Positions 8,448 through 17,785 of a stretch of 64,000 nucleotides of DNA are shown piece by piece. The translations under genes were made by a program, and so were the position numbers. Every line of letters starts with the position of its first letter. The first letter of the stretch is position 1. Origin of the DNA: Bin87 sp965261195. GTDB taxonomy: Bacteria; Chloroflexota; Dehalococcoidia; Lucifugimonadales; UBA3495. The notes under the pieces were generated by a model, which saw only the letters and a list, made by a program, of their open reading frames with translations, was not told the origin of the DNA and ran no database searches. The stretch lies in NCBI GenBank assembly GCA_965261195.1, contig OZ253455.1, positions 2,480,001 through 2,544,000 of the forward strand. The letters are read 5' to 3'.

Positions 8448-9638
8448 TCAAAAGTTGTGCGGGGTCCAGGGTGGTCGCTCGGCAGCGAACATACGATCAG
8501 CGCGCAACAATGCGCCCGGGGAACGCTCTTCCACCAGGCCGGCCAGGGCAAGCGTGCTGAAACTGACCGCACCCATGTAGGTTGAGGCCAACGCGGAAAC
8601 CGCAATCGCCAAATCCGGAGACGACTCAGTGGCAGAGCAGCTAGCCCCGCCCGGAGCAGATTCCAGCTCGAACCGCCCCTGGTTCCAGGGACAGGTATCG
8701 TCTCGCACGTCGATCACCAGACGGTCGTTTTGCAGGTAACGGCGCAGCTGGAGGGCCGCGGCGACATCGATGATGCGTACCCACACGCCGTCTCGGGTTA
8801 TCCGCTGCAGCCGTCGGGTGTCGGCCAACATCCAGGGCATGGGGTCGTCCACCGGGCGCCGTATCGCTTCGGTAACGGTCATGAAGTCGATCTCGAAGCA
8901 AAATCTCCACAGCGCAGCGTTAGCTTCCACCGTGGTTGCCATTAACTCATTCACCGTGAGGGTTGTCCCGCTGATGCGGTAAGCAGCATAACCGTCCACC
9001 CGCCCGTCTACCTGGTAAGCAGCATAAAAGAGGCCGCCCTGACCACCCTGACGGTGCTCCGGCGCCTGGGAATCCCGTTGCCAGTGGTGCATGGCCCTTT
9101 GGAAAACGGCGGGCCGGCCGAGGGTGCTGCGACGGAAAACTTCGGGGAGCTCCCTGGTAATATCCGCCGGGTCTACAAACACGATGCGACCGCTGCCTTC
9201 AAATGGACGGGCGTAAGCGTTGTGGTGGCGTTCAATCGACCAACGCTCGTGCAAAGAACCGACGCCATACCCAAACCGGCCGTAGATTATGCTTTGGGAA
9301 GCGAACAGCGCGGCCAGCGGCTCGCCGCGTTCGTGGAAATCGTTGAACTGATGGCGCATTATTCGAGTCATAATACCCCGGCGGGTATGCGTGGGTTGCA
9401 CTGCCACGTTGGACACGCCGGCGATATAGGCTGACGCTCCCGGTAGGGACAGCTCAAGAAAATGAGAATGCGCGCCGCCCACTATTTTGCCCTGGTCGAA
9501 CACCGCGATGGAGCGGGCCAGATCAAAATGCGGCCTGAGTTCCTCCGGGTCGTGGTTCAGGCGGTTGCCGTGAGACCGCGATTCAGAATGTAGCCACTCG
9601 CCGAATTCTGCATCTGCTACCGTCCTCAGCTCAAGCAT
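8448..9638 (-). CDS. Eis-like GNAT N-acetyltransferase
   Basis: 396 residues with the architecture of the Eis family. An N-terminal GNAT domain carries the acetyl-CoA loop (VAVQPTHTRRGIMTRIM, about 77-95) and the characteristic SQSIIYGRFGYG segment (about 112-125). A second GNAT-like domain and a C-terminal sterol-carrier-like domain follow. The protein ends in PHNF; Eis proteins end in a phenylalanine whose carboxylate takes part in catalysis. Eis enzymes acetylate amines, including aminoglycosides and peptides; the natural substrate here is unknown. Monocistronic on the minus strand, with no partner gene. Confidence 0.85.
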   Translation of the reverse strand: MLELRTVADAEFGEWLHSESRSHGNRLNHDPEELRPHFDLARSIAVFDQGKIVGGAHSHFLELSLPGASAYIAGVSNVAVQPTHTRRGIMTRIMRHQFNDFHERGEPLAALFASQSIIYGRFGYGVGSLHERWSIERHHNAYARPFEGSGRIVFVDPADITRELPEVFRRSTLGRPAVFQRAMHHWQRDSQAPEHRQGGQGGLFYAAYQVDGRVDGYAAYRISGTTLTVNELMATTVEANAALWRFCFEIDFMTVTEAIRRPVDDPMPWMLADTRRLQRITRDGVWVRIIDVAAALQLRRYLQNDRLVIDVRDDTCPWNQGRFELESAPGGASCSATESSPDLAIAVSALASTYMGAVSFSTLALAGLVEERSPGALLRADRMFAAERPPWTPHNF

Positions 9639-9728
9639 CGCGTTTACGCTCCCTTCACAACAATCATTGCCACGAAATATGCTGGATTATAGGACATTGG
9701 GGCCGGCCTGCAATGTATCCCGGCGTGT

Positions 9729-9766
9729 CCAATTATATTCCGGCTCACCAATTACATTCCGGCCCA
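9729..9766. repeat. Two adjacent 19-bp direct repeats, IS21-end-like
   Basis: CCAATTATATTCCGGCTCA (9729-9747) is followed at once by a copy with two changes (9748-9766). Multiple short repeats containing ATTCCGG are known at IS21-family ends. No transposase is nearby, so this may be a solo end or an operator. Confidence 0.45.
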
Positions 9767-9880
9767 CCACTGGGGCTGCCAAACAGGAGTGTTCAGGTAG
9801 CACGGCCCGAATCGGTTAAACTTCTTGGAATGGTTAAATGGTTAACTGGGGTTGGCCGGCTTGGACGCGTCAATCCTGGT

Positions 9881-11275
9881 TCAATCCTGACCGTCCCGCG
9901 CGGACGGGAGGTTACGGAAATTCGGGTCGTAGGCGACGGTCCACCCCAATTCCACCTGCCGGTCCAGGGGTACGGCCGGCGGGACACTTGAACCTTGCAG
10001 GATGCGTCCGATGGCGTTACTGTTTTCCAGGTCTTTAATCTGAGATTCGGGCAGCCCCAATACATCAGACAGCACGTAGTTGTTGTCCTCGCCCAGCAGG
10101 GGCGCTGATTTCCTGATGCGGATGTCGTTGCCGGACAATTTCCATCCCCGGCTCACGTATTCGCGGCGTCCCAGGCCGGTATCGGGATGGTGGTCTACGG
10201 ATTCAAAATACCGTCGGTCGCGCAAGTGGGGATCGGCCAACAAACCCTTGCCGTCCAGTACCGGCCCCGCTGGCACACCCCGGTTCTGCAACAATTCCAT
10301 CACCTGCAATTGGGTTTTGGATGAAGTCCAGTCTTTGATTATCGCGTCAAGTTCGTCCTGATGCTGGTGGCGAACGATTGCGTCGACAAACCTGGGGTCG
10401 TGTGCGACTTCCGGAGCGTCCAGCGCCGAACACAGTGCGTTCCACTCGATGTCATCGCGCACGGCGATAACCACCCATTCGTCATCATCCCGACAGGGGT
10501 AGCAGCCGTGGGGCGAAAAATGCTCGTGTCGGTTGCCGAGCCGGCGAGTGCGGCGGCCGTTGAACGCGTAATCCAGCAAGCCTTCACCGATGAACGAAAC
10601 GCCCACCTGGTACATTGCCAGGTCAACCCACATACCCTGTCCGGTGCGCGCGCGGTGGAAAAGGCTGGCCAGCACCGCGAGTTGGGCAGTCCAGCTGGCC
10701 AGGAAGTCAGTGTAGGAGTTGGCAATCTTGTTGGGCACGGCGCCGGGAGACGAACGGCCGGCGGCGTCAACATCCAGGTAGCCCATGAATGCCCCGGTGC
10801 CGTGAGTTGGTTCCAGCGCCGTGGCCATTGCGCCGAAATCAGTCCAGGGGCCGGAGTGCCCGTATCCGGTGTTGGACACCATGATGAGGTCCGGTTTGTG
10901 GGTTTTCAGACGCGCGTAATCCAGTCCGAATCGGCGCATCACGCGGGGCGTGAAGTTTTCCAGCACCACGTCGGACACGCTGACCAGCTGCTGTAAAACC
11001 TGTAGCGCGGCTTCGGAACGCAGGTCGAGGGTCAGGCTGCGTTTGCCACGATTCAGCGTCTGAAAAGTGCCGCCGCGTTCCCAGTACAACTCGCCGGGGT
11101 CGTTGTCGGGATAGGGGCCGTTCAGCGTGCGGGTTGTATCGACAAACTGGTTGTGATGGGTGTCAATCTTGATGACCTCGGCGCCCAGGTCGGCAAGGTA
11201 GGCGCCGCAGTAGGGCATTGCAAACACCCGGCTGAGGTCGACGACGCGGATGCCATCCAACGGCAGGGCGGTCAT
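9881..11275 (-). CDS. CaiB/BaiF family CoA-transferase (family III)
   Basis: 464 residues. The family opening LDGIRVVDLSRVFAMPYCGAYLADLGAEVIKI (given by its key parts GIRVVDLSR and LGAEVIKI) is intact, as are the RGKRSLTLDLRS and VVLENFTP motifs. The position of the catalytic aspartate, which forms a CoA-thioester intermediate, is filled by D in NSYTDFLASWTA (about residue 190). The C-terminal part includes GVPAGPVL. Family III enzymes move CoA between carboxylic acids. It is the last gene of a minus-strand group with a second CaiB protein (41 bases upstream) and a MaoC-like hydratase, which suggests activation of a dicarboxylic or hydroxy acid followed by hydration. The exact substrate cannot be read from sequence. 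Confidence 0.85.
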   Translation of the reverse strand: MTALPLDGIRVVDLSRVFAMPYCGAYLADLGAEVIKIDTHHNQFVDTTRTLNGPYPDNDPGELYWERGGTFQTLNRGKRSLTLDLRSEAALQVLQQLVSVSDVVLENFTPRVMRRFGLDYARLKTHKPDLIMVSNTGYGHSGPWTDFGAMATALEPTHGTGAFMGYLDVDAAGRSSPGAVPNKIANSYTDFLASWTAQLAVLASLFHRARTGQGMWVDLAMYQVGVSFIGEGLLDYAFNGRRTRRLGNRHEHFSPHGCYPCRDDDEWVVIAVRDDIEWNALCSALDAPEVAHDPRFVDAIVRHQHQDELDAIIKDWTSSKTQLQVMELLQNRGVPAGPVLDGKGLLADPHLRDRRYFESVDHHPDTGLGRREYVSRGWKLSGNDIRIRKSAPLLGEDNNYVLSDVLGLPESQIKDLENSNAIGRILQGSSVPPAVPLDRQVELGWTVAYDPNFRNLPSARDGQD

Positions 11276-11315
11276 GACGCGGTACTCGGTTGATGCTGGC
11301 GGGATGCGTAATGCA

Positions 11316-12512
11316 TCAGATGGCGCCGGTAGCCCTCAATTGAATTAGCCCGTCTGTCGAATAGCCCAAATCGTCGCCGTAGATTTCAACATTGTGTTGC
11401 CCAAGCAACGGGGCCGGCCGCCGGATGGAAAACTCCATTCCGGACAGTTTCGGTCCCAGGCCGGGGTAGTTGGCGGCGCCGGCCACCGGATGCGTTACCG
11501 ACGCAAAGAAATCGCGTTCTCGCAGGTGTTCGCATTCGTACAAGTCACCCGCATCCTGCGCCATTCCGAAGACCAGCCGCCGCTCTCCGGAAGCCTGGTG
11601 CAGGGGTTTGCGATCCCATTGGGACAAGCCCCGCAACAGCAATTCGTTCAGCTCTTCCCCGAACTCGACGCGCCCGGCGCCGGTGGCGAAACGTTCGTCC
11701 CTCAGCTCTTCCAGGCCAATCAGGTCGGCGACGGTTGCCCACGGTTGCGAACCCTGCACCGATGGGATTACGTAACCATCTTTGGCCGGCATCAGCTCCT
11801 CGAGCCCGGAACCACGCACCGGGCGCCGGCCTTTGATGGCCCCCATGTAGTTGTAATAGGGAACTGCCTGCACCAGGTGCGACGCCAGGCACTCCACGGT
11901 GGAAACGTCGACGGATTGGCCTTGTCCGGTGGCCAGGCGTTGGAACAGCGCCGCCGTGGTCGCCACCGCCGCGTTGACGCCGGCCACGTAGAAGGATTGA
12001 TTCAGGGCGTTGCGCAACGGTTCCCGGTCTGAGTCGCCGGAGTGGTACATCAATCCGCTCATTGCGTAGGCAACGATGTCGGGGCCTTTGAAGTCGCGGT
12101 GTGGCCCGTACTGGCCGAAGGGCGTGATGGACGTAGCAATCAGATGTGGGTAGGTGATGGTCAGGTGATCCGGTTTCAGCTCGGGCGTCGGCTGCTGGTT
12201 GGGCGCGAAGTTAGCGACCAGGACATCGGCGTCTTCTAACAACCGCGCCAACAGCTTCAGTCCGGCGGACGTCTCGGGGTTCAGTGTTACGCCGCGCTTG
12301 TTGGTATTGAGGTACAGGAACGGTATGCTTTTGTCGGGGTGAGGATCGTCGCCGACGAAGGGCCCCATGCGCCGGGCCTCGTCGCCGATGCCGGGCGGTT
12401 CAATCTTGATGACGTCCGCGCCGTAGTCGGCGAGCAGCTTGGCGCAAAAGGGAGCCGAAACCTGGCCTCCCATTTCCAGTACGCGAATCCCGTCAAGCAA
12501 GCCGGGCATCAC
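11316..12512 (-). CDS. CaiB/BaiF family protein lacking the usual catalytic aspartate
   Basis: 398 residues with the family hallmarks GIRVLEMGGQVSAPFCAKLLADYGADVIKIE and NKRGVTLNP near the N-terminus and ATGQGQSVDVS in the middle. In active relatives the residue before the Y-x-A-G segment is aspartate; here it reads NQSFYVAGVNAA, so phenylalanine replaces it (about residue 171). The protein may therefore be a structural subunit paired with the neighbouring CaiB protein, because family III CoA-transferases with two different subunits exist, or it may have another activity. Its start overlaps the stop of the MaoC-like gene by four bases, a strong sign of one operon. Confidence 0.8.
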   Translation of the reverse strand: MMPGLLDGIRVLEMGGQVSAPFCAKLLADYGADVIKIEPPGIGDEARRMGPFVGDDPHPDKSIPFLYLNTNKRGVTLNPETSAGLKLLARLLEDADVLVANFAPNQQPTPELKPDHLTITYPHLIATSITPFGQYGPHRDFKGPDIVAYAMSGLMYHSGDSDREPLRNALNQSFYVAGVNAAVATTAALFQRLATGQGQSVDVSTVECLASHLVQAVPYYNYMGAIKGRRPVRGSGLEELMPAKDGYVIPSVQGSQPWATVADLIGLEELRDERFATGAGRVEFGEELNELLLRGLSQWDRKPLHQASGERRLVFGMAQDAGDLYECEHLRERDFFASVTHPVAGAANYPGLGPKLSGMEFSIRRPAPLLGQHNVEIYGDDLGYSTDGLIQLRATGAI

Positions 12513-13579
12513 CAGGCATCCTCTTCCCAGACCAGTGGCAACGACTGGCCGCGTTTAGGCAGCACCACCGTTGCGGTGCCCGACGCCGTCTGACCGCCCC
12601 GGTCGTTTTGCAGCGCAACCTGGCAATCGACGTAACCGTAGCCGTCGCCTTCCCGCGTGTCGGTCACGGCGCCGAAGCTGGTCAGCGTGTCTCCGGGGAA
12701 GTCCATGCCGCGGTGCTGCACGTAGAACCGCTTGAACCACCCCTCTTCACCGGCAAAGTCGAGGAGCAGTTGGCCCAGATACTGGTTTTTCAGCGAACCG
12801 TTCACCACCACATTGGGCAAACCCTGGTGCAGCTGGGCAAAGGGCAAATCCCAATGGATGCGGGCGTAGTTGCCGTTAGCCGCCGCCCACCGGATCAGAT
12901 GCGTGGTGGTCATCGGCCCCTTGACTACCGTGGGCAGGTCCATACCTACCGCAATGTCCTCGAAGTAACGCTGAGCCGCGGGGTTGGGCACGGGCTTGGC
13001 GAGGATGACCTCAGGGTCCGGTGGCGCCACCGGCACTGTGGTCAGCGTTTCGGATACCAGCGCCACATCGTTGGGTTGTTCGCCGGCCGGCAGCGCCCGA
13101 TGGATGCTGACCCGTTTGGCCGTGCTCAACCTGACGCCATGCTGATCGGTCTGAGTTTCCTCGCGCACTATGAACACCAGCGGGCCGGAACGTCCCTGCT
13201 TCTCGAAAATGTCCAGTACGCGAAACTGCCTGGTGACCCAGGAACCCACGTAGACCGGCGCCAGAAATTGCCAGTCGCTGCCGCCGTTGAGTCCGTAGCT
13301 GTTGAACGGCAGCGGCACCTCGAAGTGCCATTCCTGGCCGGCGCCAAAATACCCAATCGGTGGCGCGATGTCTTTCCAAGCGGCCAATGGTGGGCACAAC
13401 AAGCCACCGAAACGGCTGCGCTGGGCGTAGTCGGCGTCAACATACAGCGGGTTAAAATCTTCAATGGCATCGGCCACGTCGTATGCCATCTCAGCGCTAA
13501 TGGGAAAACGGTTGCGTTCCGGAGCGGTTTCTTGCCCGATGAGGGCGGCGATTTCTTCGGTAATCAGACTGGCGGGCAT
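12509..13579 (-). CDS. MaoC-like hydratase with two hot-dog domains
   Basis: 356 residues. The N-terminal half resembles the FAS1-like dehydratase domain (FNPLYVDADYAQRSRFGGLLCPP, about residues 40-63, has the usual N-P-x-Y/H-x-D layout). The C-terminal half is MaoC-like (about 205-350) with a WAAANGNYARIHWDLPFA stretch and GLPNVVVNG. Such enzymes hydrate enoyl-CoA or mesaconyl-CoA-type thioesters. The overlap with the downstream CaiB gene places hydration and CoA transfer in the same pathway. The start codon is preceded by a weak GGAGCAT sequence. Substrate specificity is unknown; a mesaconyl- or methylmalate-type C5 acid route is a guess from context only. Confidence 0.8.
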   Translation of the reverse strand: MPASLITEEIAALIGQETAPERNRFPISAEMAYDVADAIEDFNPLYVDADYAQRSRFGGLLCPPLAAWKDIAPPIGYFGAGQEWHFEVPLPFNSYGLNGGSDWQFLAPVYVGSWVTRQFRVLDIFEKQGRSGPLVFIVREETQTDQHGVRLSTAKRVSIHRALPAGEQPNDVALVSETLTTVPVAPPDPEVILAKPVPNPAAQRYFEDIAVGMDLPTVVKGPMTTTHLIRWAAANGNYARIHWDLPFAQLHQGLPNVVVNGSLKNQYLGQLLLDFAGEEGWFKRFYVQHRGMDFPGDTLTSFGAVTDTREGDGYGYVDCQVALQNDRGGQTASGTATVVLPKRGQSLPLVWEEDAW

Positions 13580-13752
13580 TTGGTTATGCTCCTGTTCGAG
13601 CCAAAGTCCGTCGCTAGCCGGCGGATTGGGTTTGGTATCAAGTTGGCCGCGGCGTCAAGCACCCGGCGCTGCATCGCCGATGCGACGCGGTTGCGATTTT
13701 AACCGAACCGGCGCAATTCTACAAATCCCGTGAGCCTCAGGCGCCCTGAGCT

Positions 13753-15138
13753 TCAGGTCGGCCCGAACAACAATTCGGTCAGTTCACTGATCTGTTCCAG
13801 CTCATCTAGGCGGGAGACCATTTCGATTACCTGCTGCATCCGTTGCTCTCCCAGCGTTTCCCGCGACAGCAGGTGAAACTTGCCGAGCAATTCCGCGCGC
13901 GACGCCGGATTGGAAAAATCTCCGTGCTGGCTGGTGACTTCTGATTCCAGAACGCGTTGATTCTTCAGATGTACGACAACTCGGGCCGCCGGGTAATCGT
14001 AACGACGGAGGCTCATCTGATCGTCGGCGACCACCTCGATGCGGTGGGCCAGACTCCTGACGTCGTCGTTGTCGACCCGGTCGGGATAGAATGCGGTTAC
14101 GTCGGTTGCTCCGTAGTGGATGGCGGCGGCCACCGCGTATGGGATGGAGAACTTGGCCGACAGCATATTCTCCGGCTCCGGGTTGGTCATAATCTGCGCG
14201 ATTGGCGGGGCGTCCACCGTAATCCGGTCAACCTGAACGGCCGTGAAGGTTTCCTGGCGCAGCAGGTTTTGCACGGCGTCCAGCGCCGGATGGTTGTACA
14301 GGCAGCAGGCGTGCAGCTTGAAGTAATTCTGCTCGATGCGAAACTGCCCCGGTGTTCCCAGCCCGTCAACCACTGCGTTGGGGTCGAAGCCATTGCCCAG
14401 GAAACTGCCGTACAGGTCGGCCGGGCCATCGTCAATGGCGGTAAAGCCGCACTGGCTCAGGTACGCCGCCATGATGCCCTGGAATCCGGAGCGGCCCGGG
14501 TACAGGTTTCGCACCGTGGCGCCTTCCAGGCAGGGGGTCCAGGTATTGGCTGGGCTCATCGACATCGCCAGGTTCATTGCCAGACGGGTCTCCGCAGGAT
14601 CGAATCGCAACAGGCGGGAAGCCGCCGCCGCCGTGCCAATGGCGCCCCAGGTTCCGTGAGAATGAACCTCCGGACGCACTTGGGTGGCGGAGCCGATACG
14701 GGAGATAACTTCATACCCGACGATGATGCTTTCCAGAACCTCTTTACCGCTGCGGCCTAAATCTTCGCCGACCGCGATGGCGCCAGGTGTTACGTGGATG
14801 GAAGGGTGCCCGCCGCCCAGCCGGTTGCCTTCATCCATCTCCAGGGCGACGCCGGCAGTGGCGTTCACCAGTGTGGCCCAGACCGGCTGCGCCTTGCCGG
14901 CGTGTCCCTTGCCGGCGTGTCCGCCGGCGTTTCCAATGATGGTGGCGTTCCCCGGGCCGCTCATCTTGGCCGCCAGTTGGGCCAGATTGGCGTTTTCCGG
15001 CTGGCGGCTGCCGGCGGAAATGGCGCCAATGGTGTCCAGCGCCACGTCTTTGGCCGCCGCCACAGTGGAGCCAGCGAGGTCTTCCAGACGGACAGTGGCA
15101 ACGAATTCGGCGAGTTGGTCCAGGTAATCGGATGCCAT
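13753..15138 (-). CDS. MmgE/PrpD family protein
   Basis: 461 residues from the ATG at 15138, chosen because GGAGGAGA lies just before it; a GTG four codons upstream is less likely. The family features include the N-terminal helical domain (DVALDTIGAISAGS), LDEMDEGNRLGGGHPSIHVTP-like segment around residue 105-125 (read here as MDEGNRLGGGHPSIHV) and a C-terminal domain with hydrophobic core. PrpD is 2-methylcitrate dehydratase; many members act on other hydroxy-tricarboxylic acids or are isomerases, so the precise reaction is open. No prpB or prpC neighbours are present, which argues against a classical methylcitrate cycle. It lies 173 bases upstream of the hydratase on the same strand. Confidence 0.8.
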   Translation of the reverse strand: MASDYLDQLAEFVATVRLEDLAGSTVAAAKDVALDTIGAISAGSRQPENANLAQLAAKMSGPGNATIIGNAGGHAGKGHAGKAQPVWATLVNATAGVALEMDEGNRLGGGHPSIHVTPGAIAVGEDLGRSGKEVLESIIVGYEVISRIGSATQVRPEVHSHGTWGAIGTAAAASRLLRFDPAETRLAMNLAMSMSPANTWTPCLEGATVRNLYPGRSGFQGIMAAYLSQCGFTAIDDGPADLYGSFLGNGFDPNAVVDGLGTPGQFRIEQNYFKLHACCLYNHPALDAVQNLLRQETFTAVQVDRITVDAPPIAQIMTNPEPENMLSAKFSIPYAVAAAIHYGATDVTAFYPDRVDNDDVRSLAHRIEVVADDQMSLRRYDYPAARVVVHLKNQRVLESEVTSQHGDFSNPASRAELLGKFHLLSRETLGEQRMQQVIEMVSRLDELEQISELTELLFGPT

Positions 15139-15198
15139 GATCTCCTCCACCGTTTCGGATTTCCGGCGTTTTGGATTTCCGGGCGTAGCTGGCGGCTT

Positions 15199-16077
15199 TT
15201 ATCGGCTAAAGAATTCGTGCAGCAGGCGGTAGGCGTCGTCGGGCAGTTCTTCGGCGATGTAATGGCCGCAGGGTAGGGACTGTCCCTCAACGTTGTTGGA
15301 GTAGTCCCGCCAAACCTGCAACACCTCCTGCGTCCGCCCCACGTACCCGGTGGAACTCCACAACGCCAGGTGTGGGCAATTCACCTTGTTGTCAAAATCC
15401 GCTTCGTCATGCACCAGGTCGATGCTGGCGCCGGCGCGATAGTCCTCGCAAGCGCCGTGGATGGCCGCGGGGTCGTTGAAACAACGGACGTATTCTTCGA
15501 TAGCCTCGGAGGGGAATACCGTCTCGGCATTGTCCACCCGCATGAATCGGGAACGGATGAAGTAATCCGCGTCGGCGCCGATCACGCGCTCCGGAAAGTC
15601 GAAGGGCTGAATCAGGAAAAACCAGTGGTAGGTATTGGTCGCCATCGCCTGGTTCACCATGCTGAACATATGGCGTGTCGGCACGATGTCCAGCGTCGCC
15701 AGTTTCAGCACGCGCTCAGGGTGGTCTTTGGTCAGGCGGTGAGCGACACGGGCGCCCCGGTCGTGGCTGCCCAGCAAAAAGGTGTCAAAGCCAAGGTGGG
15801 TCATCACGTCAACCTGATCCTGAGCCATTGCACGCTTGGAATAGTTAAGATGGTCGGGGGCGCCGGCGGGCTTGCCACTGTCGCCGTAACCCCGCAGGTC
15901 AGCCGCCACCACCGTAAAATCCTCGGCCAGCCGCGGGGCCACTTTGTGCCACATAGTATGAGTCTGGGGGTAGCCGTGAAGCAGGAGCAACGGAGGGCCG
16001 CTGCCGCCCTTGACCACGTTAATGGTGTTGCCGGTGGTTTGAATTTGTAACTGCTCGAAACCCTCAAACATAGCCAT
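15199..16077 (-). CDS. Alpha/beta hydrolase, fluoroacetate-dehalogenase-like
   Basis: 292 residues with HGYPQTHTMWHKV near residue 34, DLRGYGDS near 60 and the nucleophile elbow GSHDRGARVAHRL near 104-116. In haloacetate dehalogenases the aspartate in HDRGAR attacks the substrate and the two arginines bind its carboxylate; both arginines are present. The YHWFF segment (about 150) matches the conserved histidine-tryptophan pair that binds halide, and the catalytic histidine is in PCGHYIAEE near the C-terminus. Related epoxide hydrolases share the fold, so the activity is probable but not certain. Cytoplasmic, no signal peptide. It sits upstream of the MmgE/PrpD gene with a 60-base gap. Confidence 0.75.
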   Translation of the reverse strand: MAMFEGFEQLQIQTTGNTINVVKGGSGPPLLLLHGYPQTHTMWHKVAPRLAEDFTVVAADLRGYGDSGKPAGAPDHLNYSKRAMAQDQVDVMTHLGFDTFLLGSHDRGARVAHRLTKDHPERVLKLATLDIVPTRHMFSMVNQAMATNTYHWFFLIQPFDFPERVIGADADYFIRSRFMRVDNAETVFPSEAIEEYVRCFNDPAAIHGACEDYRAGASIDLVHDEADFDNKVNCPHLALWSSTGYVGRTQEVLQVWRDYSNNVEGQSLPCGHYIAEELPDDAYRLLHEFFSR

Positions 16078-16199
16078 TGGCTCGCTCCTTAATATGCTGT
16101 GATTACGTAAAATCTGGTCGTAGTGGGTGTTTGCAACGACTGCGCAGCAGGCTCGGTTGCCTCAGACGGCAGCACCTTCGAGCGATTTAGTGATATGTA

Positions 16200-17783
16200 C
16201 TAATCTCTGTCATCATCATGGGCGATGAATGCCGCAAATGCCGCATCTATATCGTACTGAGGACGCTCGGAATCCAATGCCTCGCTGGGACTGAATTTCT
16301 TGGGAACGAACCCACCATTGATGGCTTTCAGATTATCGTTGAAACTAAGTGCCATTTTAACGCTGTTGAGTCGTAGCTCCCTGCGATGCTTGCTCAATTC
16401 GGCCATCACAATTTCTTCCGATACCGGATGCTGGGTTTTAGCGAACATCGCCTCGACTATCCGTGCAACGCCGTCAAACAAATCCATATCAGGTCGGGAA
16501 TATCCGTGTTCTTTAAGGCCGTACATCCCCTTCCGCCCTATCCAGACGATGCCGAATCGTTCCTTTTCTGGGCTAGCCAGGTCAGAAAGGGCTGCGTGCC
16601 AACTCCTCACCGACGTTTGGCGCTCCGGAAATAGCCGATGGCATTCCTCTGCTATCTCCTGATAGTGAGCAGCACGGCCTAACGAGCGGAGAGATTCCCT
16701 GAGCATTAGAGGACGCGTCCGGGTAACCCAGCCAGCGAAGTATTCTTCCAATGCCTCGCGTATTAGCACCCTATCGTTCTTTGGCAGAAATGGGATTGCA
16801 TGGACTACAGGGATACGTGAGGTGTCAAATTCGCCAAATGGATAAGTATCACCAGTCCTTAAAGAGTGACGGAAATCGTTAATTACATCCTCAGGACCGA
16901 TGAGGTGCAGAGTAATCTCGGGGACGTGGACGGTCTTCAGCTCGATGCCTCTATGCAAAAATCTGCGGTGAGGCGTCATAGCTGATTCTTGGATTAGCAA
17001 TGACCCGCCGGACTGAATGAAGTCAACCGCAAAAGCAGCCCAAAGCCGTCGTTGGCGAGATTGATGCCAAAGTTTGCGCCAAGCCTTGCTTTCGACTTGG
17101 CGGATTCTCTCTCTGGTCACACCGTGGATATTTCCGAGTCGTTCCAACGTCGCTGGATACCCGGTTTCTAACCCCAAGCGCCCACGGATTACATCAGCTT
17201 CTCGGTTAGTGATGGTACCCAAAACCTCGCCTGCAACGTCAGTAATTACAGATTCTGGCCCGGCTGGGAGTGCCCCAGAAGAAAAAAGAGAGCGGATATA
17301 CTCAATGGACTGGCTGAACCACTTTAAGCAATGTTGGTTGGCACTCAGAACAATAGCCCACGGTAATACCAATATGCCTTCCTCATAGCTGTCAGCAACC
17401 ATGGCCCATTGCCTGCCAATAGCCAATACGCCGGTAGGAACGTCGGTCCATCGATGGGTATCGAGAGACAGCGACATCTCACTGGCGAGCTGGACAGGGG
17501 TGAGATATTGTACGCCCGCCTTGGCCCACCGTGCCGTTCGGTTAATCCACCATTGCTCAACCACGCGTGTGCCCAAATAACAGGCGTCAAATTTAGCACT
17601 ACCCCGCAACCTGTCCAGCAGCAGGATGTCCCGGTTAGTGCATCGTCGGCGCAGTGCGATTTTTATGGCATTATTGGCTCCTTCCAAATCAGCGTAGGCG
17701 GCGACATCCTCTGCCGTGAAAACGGCAGGCTGGTAAGCCATCGTGTCTATGGCCTCGTTGATTAGCTCGGCACTATCCATCAC
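16200..17783 (-). CDS. Sigma-70-region-4-like and HARE-HTH-like DNA-binding protein
   Basis: 527 residues. Residues about 190-240 read like sigma-70 region 4: an N-R-E-A-D-V-I-R-G-R-L-G-L-E core, then LERLGNIHGVTRERIRQVESKA, the helix-turn-helix that in sigma factors binds the -35 box. No sigma region 2 is visible, so it is not a complete sigma factor. Residues about 340-445 resemble a HARE-type winged helix (RSLGRAAHYQEIAEEC ... GIVWIGRKGMYGLKEHG), and a second helical module follows (about 450-510). HARE domains are known in restriction-modification and chromatin proteins. The start is two bases after the upstream gene's stop. It is the last gene of a three-gene operon led by a MORC-like ATPase and probably gives DNA recognition. 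G+C is visibly lower than in flanking genes, which suggests transfer. Confidence 0.7.
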   Translation of the reverse strand: MMDSAELINEAIDTMAYQPAVFTAEDVAAYADLEGANNAIKIALRRRCTNRDILLLDRLRGSAKFDACYLGTRVVEQWWINRTARWAKAGVQYLTPVQLASEMSLSLDTHRWTDVPTGVLAIGRQWAMVADSYEEGILVLPWAIVLSANQHCLKWFSQSIEYIRSLFSSGALPAGPESVITDVAGEVLGTITNREADVIRGRLGLETGYPATLERLGNIHGVTRERIRQVESKAWRKLWHQSRQRRLWAAFAVDFIQSGGSLLIQESAMTPHRRFLHRGIELKTVHVPEITLHLIGPEDVINDFRHSLRTGDTYPFGEFDTSRIPVVHAIPFLPKNDRVLIREALEEYFAGWVTRTRPLMLRESLRSLGRAAHYQEIAEECHRLFPERQTSVRSWHAALSDLASPEKERFGIVWIGRKGMYGLKEHGYSRPDMDLFDGVARIVEAMFAKTQHPVSEEIVMAELSKHRRELRLNSVKMALSFNDNLKAINGGFVPKKFSPSEALDSERPQYDIDAAFAAFIAHDDDRD

Positions 17784-17785
17784 GA

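Noticed and set aside
16200..17783. Annotation as a full sigma factor
   Set aside because: Only region 4 is recognisable; region 2, needed to bind RNA polymerase and the -10 element, is not seen.
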